DNA of 64,000 nucleotides from Fasciola hepatica (lineage: Eukaryota; Platyhelminthes; Trematoda; Plagiorchiida; Fasciolidae), in contig CANUEZ040000168.1 of the NCBI GenBank assembly GCA_948099385.1, positions 5,185,001 to 5,249,000 on the forward strand. Reading direction: 5' to 3'. Positions 54,384-64,000 of this stretch are shown here, in pieces. Made by a program: the position numbers and the translations under genes. The notes under the pieces were generated by a model, which worked only from the letters and a program-made list of their open reading frames with translations, was not told where the DNA came from and ran no database searches. The number at the start of each line of letters is the position of its first letter. Positions within the stretch are counted from its first letter, which is position 1.

Positions 54384-56141
54384 AGCCACAAGTCAGCGGG
54401 CCAAGATGGCATTCATCCAGCTATCATCAAGCCCTTGGCGGATATCATAGCTCCATCGGTATGCAGATTGTATAGATCCACGTTGGACCAGGGAAAGCCG
54501 CCTCAGGACTGGAAAGTAGCGGCAGTCGTGGCAATACATAAGAGTGGGCCTAAGTCGGATGTGCAGAACTACAGGCCGGTAAGCCTAACTAGCATTCTCT
54601 GTAAAGTTCTCGAGAAGATCATCCGTGCTCATATCTGCCAGCACTTACTGCAGCACTCCATGCTAAGCCCGGCGCAGCATGGATTCCTGAAAAATAGATC
54701 TTGCCTGACCAATCTCCTGTGCTTCTTAGATGAAGTAACTCGACGACTGGACGAAGGTAAGCAAGTTGAGGTACGCTACCTCGACTTTAGCAAGGCGTTC
54801 GACTCCGTTAATTATCGTCTTTTGCTATGCAAGATGGAGACTTTCGGGATAGGTGGGCCAGTATATAGGTGGCTGGAGGACTTCCTCTCCCACAGGACGC
54901 TTTATGTCAAAGTGGGGGACAGGTGCTCCAGTTTGGTGAACGTCACCAGTGGTGTACCTCAGGGATCCGTCCTAGGCCCGGTCCTATTCTTGTTATTTAT
55001 TAATGACCTAGCATCCACTCTTCAATCGCCCAGCTTTATTTTTGCGGATGATGTGAAGATTGTTGGATCTAAGGGTAGGGCGGACTTGGGCAGGGAGATA
55101 GGTACCGTCCTGAACTGGGCATACAAATGGGACTTACCTCTAAACGCTCAAAAAAGCAATTTGTTGTCAAGGGCAACATAGAGCCTAACTGTGGCTCATG
55201 ATCAAGGGCTGTTCACCGTAGAGGCAGCCAGTAGGGTTAAAGACCTGGGGATCATCATGAAAAGTGACTTCAAATGGTCGGAGCAGTGCAACGCGGCTGC
55301 GCATAAGGCTCGTGGGGAGCTCTTTAGACTGCGATCGGCTTTGTCTTGCCGGAAGCCGGAGGTATTCGTACCTATTTACATGGCTATAGTACGACCTCAC
55401 TTAGAAGGTAGTGTGCAGGCTTGGTCACCCTTCTACAAAAAGGACGCCGCCTGCCTAGAGAAAGTCCAACGTCTCGCCACGCGGATGGTTGAAGGGCAGA
55501 GGGGTAAGACTTACGAGCAGAGACTCTGTGACCTGAATCATTTCTCGTTGGAAAGGAGGAGAAGTCGAGGAGATCTCATAGAAACGTTCAAGGTAATGAA
55601 GGGCTTTTCTGGCCCTAGGCCAGATAGTCTATTCCAAGTGGCCGTAGACTCCAGAACAAGGGGACATGGAAAGAAGTTGATAAAAGCCCGATCTAGGTTG
55701 ATGGCTAGATCGCACTTCTTCAGCAACAGGGTTGTGAACAGTTGGAACGGTCTGCCTGGTGAAATGGTAGATCTGCAGACAGTCCAATCCTTCAAATGTG
55801 CCCTTGATCGCAAGTGGTACGAGATCTTTCCTTGTAGTGAGCCTTAAGAATATCAACTAGATGGATGACGGGTAGCACTGTGGTCCTTCTGGAGTATGTT
55901 TTAGCAGACTTTTTCCCTCATTGCATACTGTCTCAGTGAACGCTCACGATGCATAATGTCTCTCGCAGTTGATGTGCGATGAGGTTTTCCGTTTCCCTCT
56001 CATTTTTAGCGGGGATTCGACGAAATACACTCGGCAGTGGTGGGTGCATAACTGGTGTGCATACCATCGAAGGAATTCTGGACGCTCGATTGGCCGTGGC
56101 CATTACCTGTCCTGTGCAGACTGAACTGAACTGAACTGAAC
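54384..56141 (+). mobile_element. CR1-like LINE, 3' copy (same family as 39098-43759)
   Basis: It starts in the RT (HKSAGQDGIHPAIIKPLADI) and matches the 4.66 kb CR1 from its position 40838 to the end, including the 3' UTR and the tandem TGAAC tail. FADD is at 55041-55052. A TAG after LLSRAT (about 55181) splits RT into two frames (54372-55181, 55191-55847). It is inserted in the linker between tandem units 2 and 3, with C-rich sequence (4-5 C) on both sides as a possible short duplication. Confidence 0.9.
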
Positions 56142-56358
56142 CCCCACTCAGCTTAAGGCACTGTCCACAGTGCGACACTGAATGAGGTTATATGTATCTT
56201 GTTTTCGCTTCAACCCCCGCCCCCCCCCCCTCCCCCCGCTTCTTTTTACTCTCGTTTCAGCTCGGTGAATCCGACAGAAGATCAAAGATTTCCTAAAGAA
56301 CCGGGACAATTGGGCTCAAAGCCTCGAACCCGGGTAGTACTTCAAGACTTCAAGACAA
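56142..56358 (+). mobile_element. Tandem LINE family, unit 3 (5' end only)
   Basis: It matches the 5' region of unit 2 from 50301 (GCTTAA(A/G)(A/G)CACTGTCCACAG) to about 50495 (TTCAAGACTTCAAGAC). It contains a poly-C tract at 56217-56236 absent from unit 2. It stops before ORF1 would begin in earnest. Confidence 0.82.
56217..56238. repeat. C-rich homopolymer tract
   Basis: A run of C with a single G near its start and a T inside, in the 5' region of tandem LINE unit 3. It could be a real slippage tract or a local sequencing problem. Confidence 0.7.
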
Positions 56359-56947
56359 CTGAACTGAAGTAAACGCACAATCTGACCACAGTTGGGACGG
56401 TGCAGCGTTTCACGTCGTTCGCCGGGATGCGTTTTCAACGTGAAATTGAGTCGTAAGTCACTACTTCTGGTGACGCTTTTTTTCTTATCAGTGCACACGT
56501 GTAATAAAGGAGAACGCATTCTTGGTCGAATATCAGTTGTATGTGCTAGTTGCTGCTGCTGCTGTGCCCTTGTAGCAAAACCGCTCCGAAGCCGGTCGGT
56601 TTTCGAGCGGATTTTACTGTTTCGCTGGTCACTTTTTGAGTGGTTTCTGACCGGTTTCCAGGCGTTTAGTAACAATCGTTTGGAATCCGTGATACGCTCC
56701 GTTTATTTCTGTCACTTTTCCCAAGTTACTTTTTACGATGCTCACTTCTATCTCCCAAGTTATGATGTTTCGATTAATTGTCCTTATTTCACCGATTTAG
56801 AAGGCATGAAATAGAGCTATCTGTAACGAGGTCTTTCAGGGCATAATTCACTGAATTAAGCCAGCGTATTGAAATAAAACTCCAACTAAGCATGGTACAT
56901 CCTGTGTTAGGCGGTTGGACTTTGGGTAGTCGTTCCCTCCGGTGATT
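56359..56947. other. Spacer, possibly 5' UTR of the CNBP-like retrocopy
   Basis: A 140-codon frame (56392-56814) has no motif except a run of five Cys from a TGC repeat (about 56546-56562). The last 130 bp before 56948 might be the transcribed leader of the retrocopy. Nothing more can be supported. Confidence 0.4.
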
Positions 56948-57330
56948 ATGTCTAATACTTGCTACTAATGTAGGCGTCCGGGGAACTTTGCTCGTGAATG
57001 TAGAGCTGGAGGCTCTGGCGGCGGCGGTGGTGACGGTTATCGTGGTGGTCGCTCGGGATGTGATGTGTGCTTTATTTGTGGTCAAAGAGGACATATGACC
57101 CGTGACTGTGTGAACGAACGCAGCGGCGGTGGTGATGGCGGCAGAGGCACATGTTATACCTGTGAAGGAACCGAACGTATCGCTGGTGATCGCGCGAGCA
57201 ATCAACGCGGAGGTAGTTATGGTGGTGGCGGCGGTGGTGGTGGTCGCGGATACTACAATTACGGTGAGATTGGTCATGTGGCACGTAGCTGCCCCAGTAA
57301 TCAGAAAAATGGAACAGCGCTCCAATCAGT
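56948..57330 (+). pseudogene. CNBP-like CCHC zinc-knuckle protein, processed pseudogene
   Basis: From ATG 56948 it reads MSNTCY, then a stop where a Lys is expected, then CRRPGNFARECRAG. This is the usual start of a cellular nucleic-acid binding protein. Three more knuckles follow between Gly-rich linkers: CFICGQRGHMTRDC (intact), CYTCEGTERIAGDRAS (H and last C lost) and YYNYGEIGHVARSCPS (two Cys lost). There are no introns although four knuckles are present. A stop and lost zinc ligands show it is dead. The functional relatives bind single-stranded nucleic acid. Similarity ends at about CPSNQKN. Confidence 0.8.
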
Positions 57331-57521
57331 TCGCGAAGTTACAGCTGCAACACGTTGTCTTGGGACGTCGAAGTATGACTTGACCGAGAAAAGTTGTAAC
57401 TACCTGCATGAACACTTGATAATGCCTCTTCTAGAGTATGTTTATGTGAAAAGTGTTTACAATGGCGTGAGCCTCGTAAAAACAAAGTTGGAAGTGTTAC
57501 AGGGCACCTCTGCGACTGACT

Positions 57522-57785
57522 ATGCCACAGATACCTCCCAAGGAATTCTCGGAAACGCGAACCCTGGTGGTGGAACGGATTCAGGACATGGACGCGAAGT
57601 TGGAACCAGTTAAGGCTATTTTCAGCCAGGAAATTGTGAAAGAGTTTGAGCAGTGCAATAATACAAAACTTGGCACCGGGACCAGGGTGATCAGGAATGC
57701 CTTGGCTTCAGGTGGAGGCTCGCTGTTGTATTCTGGCGAGTCGAAGCCTGCGACGGTTCCTAATCGGGATCGCTCGGACGCGTAG
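57522..57785 (+). CDS. Unidentified 87-codon ORF
   Basis: It begins MPQIPPKEFSETRTLVVERI and contains IFSQEIVKEFEQCNNTK. I do not recognise it. It follows the CNBP-like pseudogene on the same strand and overlaps the start of the reverse coiled-coil ORF at its 3' end. It could be a piece of another retrocopy or chance. Confidence 0.25.
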   Translation: MPQIPPKEFSETRTLVVERIQDMDAKLEPVKAIFSQEIVKEFEQCNNTKLGTGTRVIRNALASGGGSLLYSGESKPATVPNRDRSDA

Positions 57786-58050
57786 TTTTTGTCAGAAGAT
57801 TGCGGTTGTCAAGAGCGATCCGTCGCATAACACATGCTTGTTTGTCTTCTGCCTTGCGTCTTTCCCGTACTTCTGTTTCTTTCTGTAGATTCACTTCCTC
57901 ACTTTGCATACGCCGCTCCAATTCGGCTTGTCGACTTGCTTTTTTCTCCGTGAGAATCTGATCACGCTCTTCCTGAATGAGCTCTACCTGTTCTTTGCGC
58001 GCTTCTATGTAGGCACGTCGATTCAGGACAAGTCGTCGCCTTCCTTCGAA
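57760..58050 (-). CDS. Charged coiled-coil ORF, possible host exon fragment
   Basis: The minus strand is open from 58050 to a TAG at 57760-57762 (96 codons), with no ATG at its start. It reads RRAYIEARKEQVELIQEERD, QILTEKKASRQAELERRM and ETEVRERRKAEDKQACVMRR, rich in Glu, Lys, Arg and Gln with heptad-like spacing. This composition is typical of a long coiled coil, such as cilium or flagellum-associated proteins, but no family can be named. An upstream stop at 58051-58053 and the lack of a start suggest an exon or a retrocopy fragment. Confidence 0.4.
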   Translation of the reverse strand, partial: FEGRRRLVLNRRAYIEARKEQVELIQEERDQILTEKKASRQAELERRMQSEEVNLQKETEVRERRKAEDKQACVMRRIALDNRNLLTKTTRPSDPD

Positions 58051-58241
58051 TCATTTCATGCAATGAGTGTAAAATGGCTACTAAATGAACCGATGGAAAC
58101 CGTTCGAAAACCGATGTTGCGAACGGACTGTGTGCTACCAGGGACTCAAGTGTGATCGTTTGGGATCGAAGCGAACGTCGTTGCTGTTTACTGTTGCTTT
58201 TCGTAACACTTCTCGGTGTACTGTACCCTTGTGATTTCATG

Positions 58242-58747
58242 GAATTGGTTAGTGAAAGACGATTTAAGGGACCAGTGTGCTCTCCGACTTTGTGTATCCT
58301 CGACCAATTCACCGATCGTCCGGAGTAATACCGTACGATGCCTCCCACATGCCGTATAAGTCCCATGTGCGTCCTCACATTGGGTGTAGTTGAGCGGCTG
58401 CACAACCTTGTACAGCTGCTGAGTCAACCAATTGAGAGAGGTCCGCCACTCTCCTCATCTCTGGGGTCAGCTGTGAAGGACACCCAGAAGCGACTGATTT
58501 GTTTCCAGAGGTCTGTCGGTGGATGCGTGGCGATCTCATCTACATCCGTCGCATCGTTCGGGGTGATCTTGAACCTGAGCTGGAAGCAGACCTTTCGCTT
58601 CAAGAACCTTGTTGTTGGCGCGGGCATTCAATAAAATTGATAGGTATGCATTCTACTGATTTCCCTTTAGTCTATCACTTGTCTCGGAGGGTTACACACC
58701 TTTTGAATTATTTACCAGCTGATATAGAGAAGAGTTGAACGATGTAA
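58242..58747 (+). mobile_element. LINE ORF2 C-terminal fragment (arm 2)
   Basis: Mirror copy of 46150-46654. The plus-strand frame 58499-58738 gives RGDLIYIRRIVRGDL, then FPLVYHLSRRVTHLLNYL and a stop after PADIEKS. CR1-like by its end motifs. Confidence 0.6.
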
Positions 58748-59606
58748 CATTCAAGAATAAACTTAACTAAACATTTCCCGTTAGCGCAAGTGGTGTGTAT
58801 TCGCCATTTGTGCATCAGTTCTTGACAGTGACTAAGTTGTGTAAAAACAAGCACTGCCAACACCTCACAACCTATGCGCAGCCGGGACGAACCAGTGAAC
58901 GTGACTCGGTCATTGTGTCTCGCGCAGCAGCAGTCTATCTACCGAATGTCTATTCTCTTGACCAATGAACGACGTGAGAATGAGCCAGTTGTGTAGCCGG
59001 TAAACGGGACTAATTATTCGTGGCTTTTATGCTAACCTTGATTCCATTGACGTTAGCACCACGGAGGAAACAGTGTTTGAACATCCCCACTAAAAAATTC
59101 CACTTATGGCAATTCGCTTCAATTCCTACTGTTCTTAACCATAAGTTTGCATACGTCTTGGGCGGGATGTTTTCCCCAACTACACGCCCGAAGTTATTAT
59201 ATCAGAAAAGGTGATTGCACGTAAATATACGCCATTTCGAGAGCTACAAGTTGTGTACCATAGTTCTTTACGACGTCTAATTAAGTATATTCGGTTGGCA
59301 TATTTATGTCAATCAATTGAAACACATTGATGTACAAGTAAGCCGTTGTAAAATTCCTTCATTTCCACAAGGACGAGTTGTCTTAGAGTTTCGTCGCGGC
59401 CTAGAAAAAATAAGAATAATATTGTTCGTAAATTCGCTTTACCCACTACAGTTTCTGTCTTCGGAGGTTTGTGCAGAGTCGTGCAACCAGCACGAATGCA
59501 CACAACAGTATTTTATCGTTTCGCACCAGCAAGTTCTTCATTCTTCATAATAGAGGCAGTGGGTGTCTCTCCCGTGTAAGCTTCCTCACCACAGCTCAGC
59601 GACGTA
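58748..59606. other. Noncoding stretch (arm 2)
   Basis: Mirror of 45291-46149. No recognised gene. Confidence 0.5.
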
Positions 59607-60787
59607 GACTCAGGCGTGAGTCTCAAACCACCACTTCTTCAGAAATACGTCCAGAAGTCGCTTAAACAATATGTCGTAAGGCTGTTCTACCACTTCAGCT
59701 GGCAGCGCGTTCCATAGATTGGTCATCCTCCGAGATGGCACACCAGTGGTAGGCCCACAGACTGCAGCTTCTTCACCAACGGATTCAAACTTCTTCAGAG
59801 TTAGGGGGTGTCCCCTCGTACGGTTATGTTCGCGAAGAGGGACCTCTGCACGTAGTTCTGGACCAAAGTCGCTTCGGATAATACGCTTGGTTAAGATCGA
59901 GTTTCCTCGGACTCCCCGATAGGCCACTGGAAACAACCCAGTAATCTCCAACCGCCCTTCGTAGCAAATCCCGTGTAGCCCTCCAACAAGGCGGGTTGCG
60001 CCTCTCTGCACTCGTTCCACGTTTGCCACTTCTGCCGCCGTACAAGGGAAAACCGCTGGTCCCCCGTATTTTAACCTAGGTCGTACATGGATTGCATACA
60101 GTACCTTGAGAGCGTTGAGTGAGAGATGGCCGAATGATCAAGTAATCGGCCTAAGGACACTCCACACTGACGCGCAAACTTTGTCGGGGTTGTCCTTCGT
60201 CTTTTGTGACGAGACCACCAACACTCCCATATCTTTTCACGGGCGGGACGGCGAAGAGGTGCCTCGTGTACACGCTACATCCCATTGCTAGACGGTCCCC
60301 CTACTTGCATATATGCACACTTGTCGGCGTTGACTGGCAGTAACCACAGATCAGATCACCTTTCAAAGACTTTGCTACCCTCCTGAAGAATAGGCTAATC
60401 TGAATTTGAGGTGATTGTATGCCAGACCTTGAGGTCGTCTGCATAGGTAAGATACGGCAATTGAAAAATTGATGGTAGGTCATTGATATGGGCTAGGAAG
60501 AGAAGCTGACCTAGAACCGATCTTTGTGAAACACCACTGGTGGCCACATGCCATGTTGACATTGACTATGCTACTCGTACTGCAAAGGTTCTCCCCTCGA
60601 GAAAGTTCCTGATCCACAGAATCGAGGGGTTTACAACACCGAGAGTCCTGTGCTTACCTAACAGAAGGTCGTGCGTAACTTTGTCCAACGTTTTGCTAAA
60701 ATTCACGAAGAGTTCGTCCGTGGTTCAGTTCAGACAAACATTGACCATGCACTGGGTGCGGGGGCTTCGGTTGTTATCTCCTAACGG
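59607..60787 (-). pseudogene. Nest host LINE: RT second half and C-terminus (arm 2)
   Basis: Mirror copy of 44110-45290, with the same clean 139-codon C-terminal frame (59610-60029) and the same shifts upstream. The RT YADD is kept. One visible amino-acid difference is a His-to-Tyr change in a short overlapping frame near 60478. Confidence 0.78.
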
Positions 60788-60796
60788 TAACCTCAA

Positions 60797-63509
60797 AAAG
60801 AAATAATGAAGGAGAAAAGAGTATGAAAGGAGTAAGAGGAGAACTGCAATAATGGAGTTAAGTCGATAAAGAAAGTTTGTGGATGCAAGATCGCCATTAA
60901 TCGCAGCATGTAGCCATATCCTCCAACGTATCTAACCATTGAGTGATAGGGTCTCTTGGACCCCACACAGAAAGTCTAACACGTCCTACATGGCCAATTC
61001 CACTAGTTATTTTTTTCATACATTTCTTCCATGTCATGGACTGACCACCCTTACTCATTTTCCAACCGGTGCCCGCCTCAGCAAACATAGCATGCCGAGG
61101 AATCCTGTCAGGAGACATGCGTAAAACATGTCCTAACCATCTTAGCTTGGTGAGCTTAAGTGTTTCATCTAATGATTTGGTCATTAAACCTAGGACTTTC
61201 CGCTGAACCTCAGCGTTGCTGATATGGTGTTCCCACCAGATTCGAGCAATACTACGAAGACATCGGTGTTTAAATACCGACAATCTTCGTGAATCTTCCA
61301 CCAGCAGTGGCCATGTCTCCGAATCATACAGAAGCAAGGGCCTGACTGCTGCAGCGTGCACTCATCCTTTGTTTGGTAAACGGATGTCATATCGACGCCA
61401 CAGATGACTCAGATTGGCAAATTCCAAACGAGCCTTCTGTATACACAGACATCTCATCTGATATCCGACCTCGGGGTGAAATGCAGCTGCCCAGATAACA
61501 GAACTTGTCTACCATGTTTATAGTCTCCCCAGACACTGAAAGGTTTGGCGTTGGATTAACCCAGTCCTGTAACAGCATTTTGCAATTTGGAGGTGCAAAA
61601 GGCGTACCTAACATTGCTGCGCAATCCGTCAAGCTGTCTAGAAAAGCTTGTAATTTACCTGGATCTTCACTTAGAAGAATTATGTCTTCCGCATAATCAA
61701 GGTCTGGTACCTTTCCACCCGGGAAAAGTTCAGTGCTGCTATCCTTAGCTGATAAAAGTGCGGTCCCTAGGACCATATCAGTCACAAAGTTGAAGAGAAA
61801 AGGAGGAAGGGGGCAACTCTGACGTACACCACTTCTCGCGGTGAACTTGGATTGAAGACCACCGTAAGCCCGAACTCGGCTTTGGCTATTAATGTAAAGA
61901 GATTTTACGATGGAAATGAATTTCTTTGGTACACCCTTTAACAAGAGGCAGCGCCAGAGAACTGTGCGGTCGACTGAGTCACGGGCCGCTTTAAGATCAA
62001 GGAAGACGGAGATAGTGGGCCTGTGTTTCCAAAAATTTGTCAAAGAGTGAAGATGTGGTCAATACAATCTGGACCAGGTTTAAACCCAGCTTGATTCTCG
62101 CGCGAGCGCTGTTCGCGAGCGTTAGATAAACGGTGGAGAATAATATCGGCAAGCAGTTTGGATGCGGTGCTAACCAGACATATTCCCCTGTGGTTTTCGC
62201 AGAGCACCTGTCGTCTTTCTTATAAACCGGTACGATCACCGATTCACACGAATTCTTTGGAACTTGTTCCTTCTCCCATACCAAACCGAGGAGTTTCATC
62301 AACTCCAGTAGAATTGCTGGGCCACCGTCTTTGAAAACAGACGGAGGCAACCCCATCCGGTCTGGCAGCCTTATGTCGTTTAAGATAGCTTATCTCGCGA
62401 AGAAGCTCCGTTTCTGATGGAGGACTGATATCTACTGCAAGAGCCTGTACCCATTGCGTTATTGATCAAACCTGAAGAGGATAAAGGCCAATTAAACTGC
62501 ATCTCGAAATGCTCCGCCCAGCGAATTACACGACACTCCTGAGTTTGAATCAGCGAACCGTTCGCTTCTTTGATCAATTTGCTAACGCCTGGTTTACGTG
62601 GACTGGTTTGTCTAATCAGACGGAAAAGGTTGCGGCTGTTGCCAATCGCCGCAGCTCTTTCCATCTCCCTACACTTCACGATCCACCACTGCTCACGATG
62701 GTTTCTGAGGCTCCGAATCAGTTGACGTTTAAGACATCTTCATGCCTCATCGTATCTGGAACTCGGAGTAATCGTTCTGCGCACATCTAACAGTTCAACT
62801 GAGGATGCAGATATCCATCGTTTCTGTGTGTGTCTAGTTGTTGGACTTTGCGTAGCATCAACAGCCGCATATAGAGCCTGTTTGATCTCTGTCCATTGCT
62901 CTTCTGTATCCTGGGTATATAACTGCATCGATAACCTGGTGGATAATTCTGTTCGGAAAGCAGACCATTGGTTATCGTCCAGTAGCAGCTGCGGAGGACG
63001 GTTCGCTTTGGCTTTGCTTCGGCCTTCAACGAGGTGCAAGCTGAAGCGCGCGGGGACAATAGCGTGATCAGTGTCTACAGATGTGGGCCAAAATGATTGA
63101 CATTCTTGAATTGATCCGCGCCCGCGGTAACGGACAGCAATATGGTTGGTCTGAGTTTAACGTTGTGAAGGCGCAGGAGGACGCCAGGTTAGCCGGTGTC
63201 GCTATTAGTGCGAGAAATTTGTACTGGCTAGGAATAGTCCATGGTCGGAGCATAGTTGAATGAGTCTATCACCGTTATCAGTTTGATCGGCTGGAACTCC
63301 AAATCGACTTCCCATATTCCTCCCCATCTCGTCTAGGCTTCCGACTTGAGCATTTAAATCACCAACAACAACCATGATGTCTGTAAAGCGCACACAGCGG
63401 AGCAGTTGAGAAAAATCCTGATACAATTCGTTTTTAGCCTCAGGAGAGCTACAGTCAGTTGGGACATACACAGCGTCCGTAGGGTGTCCTTCGGCCTTGG
63501 CCATCGTTC
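60797..63509 (-). mobile_element. RTE-like LINE, uninterrupted copy (arm 2)
   Basis: The same RTE-like element as 36726-44100 but without the CR1. The C-terminal region is one 154-codon frame (60897-61361) with LLLYDSETWPLLVED, FKHRCLRSIARIWWEHHI and KLTKLRWLGHVLRMSPD running straight through the position of the CR1 insertion in arm 1. RT is at 61387-62043 with YAED at 61684-61695. Endonuclease and linker frames are at 63205-63504 and 62380-63039. A handful of amino acids differ from arm 1 (for example SMTDCLAM against SLTDCAAM). Confidence 0.85.
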
Positions 63510-63723
63510 AGCGTTCTTGTGCAATTAATAAGTTTGTCAGACACGACCTACTTTTCCAAAACCCATGTTGTTACCGGCATAGTAGGTCAATTACACCCAT
63601 AGGCTTCCGCAACCGCTTGGCCATGAAGCGCTTTATAACATTTCCCACCACCGATGTTAGGCTAACATGTCCATAATTGACGGCCCCGGCCTTCGTTCCA
63701 CCTTTGTAAAGTGAACCTACGGA
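63510..63723 (-). pseudogene. Nest host LINE: RT middle segment (arm 2)
   Basis: Mirror copy of 36512-36725 with the same stop before QHGFWKSRSCLTNLL. The 85-codon frame at 63571-63828 that covers it is identical in protein sequence to that of arm 1. Confidence 0.7.
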
Positions 63724-64000
63724 GATCATCGTATTACCATAATTGTGGCCGCGTAAAGGTTTTCGGTGAACTATCCAGTCCGTTGGAAACGACCAGTGGT
63801 GTTCGACAGGGATGTCGCATGCCTCCATTCCTGTTCATCTTCGTCATAGACGAGATAATGGAGAATCCACTGCGAGAACTCCAGGATGTGGGCGTAGAAC
63901 TAGCAAATAGTGAGAAGCTGTGTGACCTAGATTACGCGGACAACTTTGTCCGCTTGTTCGAATGCACTGAACATGCGCGACGCGCACTAGATAGACTCGC
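63724..64000 (+). pseudogene. RTE-like RT fragment, other orientation (arm 2, partial)
   Basis: Mirror copy of 36235-36511. It reads GVRQGCRMPPFLFIF and DYADNFVRL, with the same YADN active-site change, and is cut by the end of the window. Confidence 0.78.

Larger units (their letters stand above)
58242..64000 (-). repeat. Large inverted repeat, arm 2 (runs off the window)
   Basis: Reverse complement of 36235-46654 without the CR1. The left boundary is sharp at GAATTGG (58242); to its left the sequence is unrelated to the flank of arm 1. All fragments of arm 1 are found here in mirror order with the same stops and frameshifts. The other end lies beyond 64000. Confidence 0.92.

Noticed and set aside
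57072..57284. His/Arg-rich minus-strand ORF resembling a metal-binding peptide
   Set aside because: Its His and Arg codons are the complement of the GGT/GGC glycine codons of the zinc-knuckle pseudogene.
56789..57325. 178-codon Thr/Ala-rich ORF on the minus strand
   Set aside because: It is the complement of the Gly-rich CNBP-like sequence; low complexity and no motif. The sense-strand knuckles explain it.
1..64000. CRISPR arrays, operons, riboswitches and other prokaryotic features
   Set aside because: No regularly spaced direct repeats, no operon-like gene packing and no bacterial gene families. The content is eukaryotic retrotransposons.

Overview
The window is eukaryotic repeat-rich DNA, most likely from a parasitic flatworm (trematode or cestode). 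The evidence is a tRNA-headed SINE followed by a hammerhead-ribozyme core (an arrangement known from schistosome Sm-alpha repeats), BEL/Pao LTR retrotransposons, and dense CR1-like and RTE-like LINEs. Base composition looks more balanced than in AT-rich schistosomes, so a non-schistosome fluke or a tapeworm is favoured, but the species cannot be fixed from sequence alone. I see no host gene that I would call intact. The only host-derived candidates are a broken CNBP-like zinc-knuckle retrocopy and a short coiled-coil ORF.

Layout. 1-2380: 3' end of a forward BEL/Pao element (copy A) with its LTR. 2945-3110: hammerhead SINE. 3766-8330: reverse, 5'-truncated BEL/Pao copy B. 8331-16842: old LINE fragments, a decayed CACTA/TNP2-like transposase (13092-14756) and an orphan Ty3/gypsy gag fragment (15560-15946). 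16843-23506: BEL/Pao copy C with both LTRs, but mosaic: its 5' LTR and pol are B-like, while its 3' tail and 3' LTR are A-like. 23700-28680: decayed LINE. 28681-34225: about 5.5 kb with nothing recognisable.

34490-45290 is a nest of insertions. A CR1-like host LINE is split by a reverse RTE-like element and by a forward RTE-like element, and the forward RTE is itself split by a nearly complete 4.66 kb CR1 element. The block from 36235 to 46654 recurs in opposite orientation at 58242-64000 and runs off the window. The second copy lacks the 4.66 kb CR1, so it preserves the empty site.

Between the arms are a CR1-like LINE (46655-49637), a head-to-tail array of another LINE with a period near 4,080 bp (49638-56358, interrupted by a second copy of the CR1), the CNBP-like retropseudogene (56948-57330) and the coiled-coil ORF (57760-58050). 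The order of events that can be read is: nested LINE insertions, then inverted duplication, then CR1 insertion into one arm. The whole window is best read as a record of transposon turnover rather than a set of cooperating genes.
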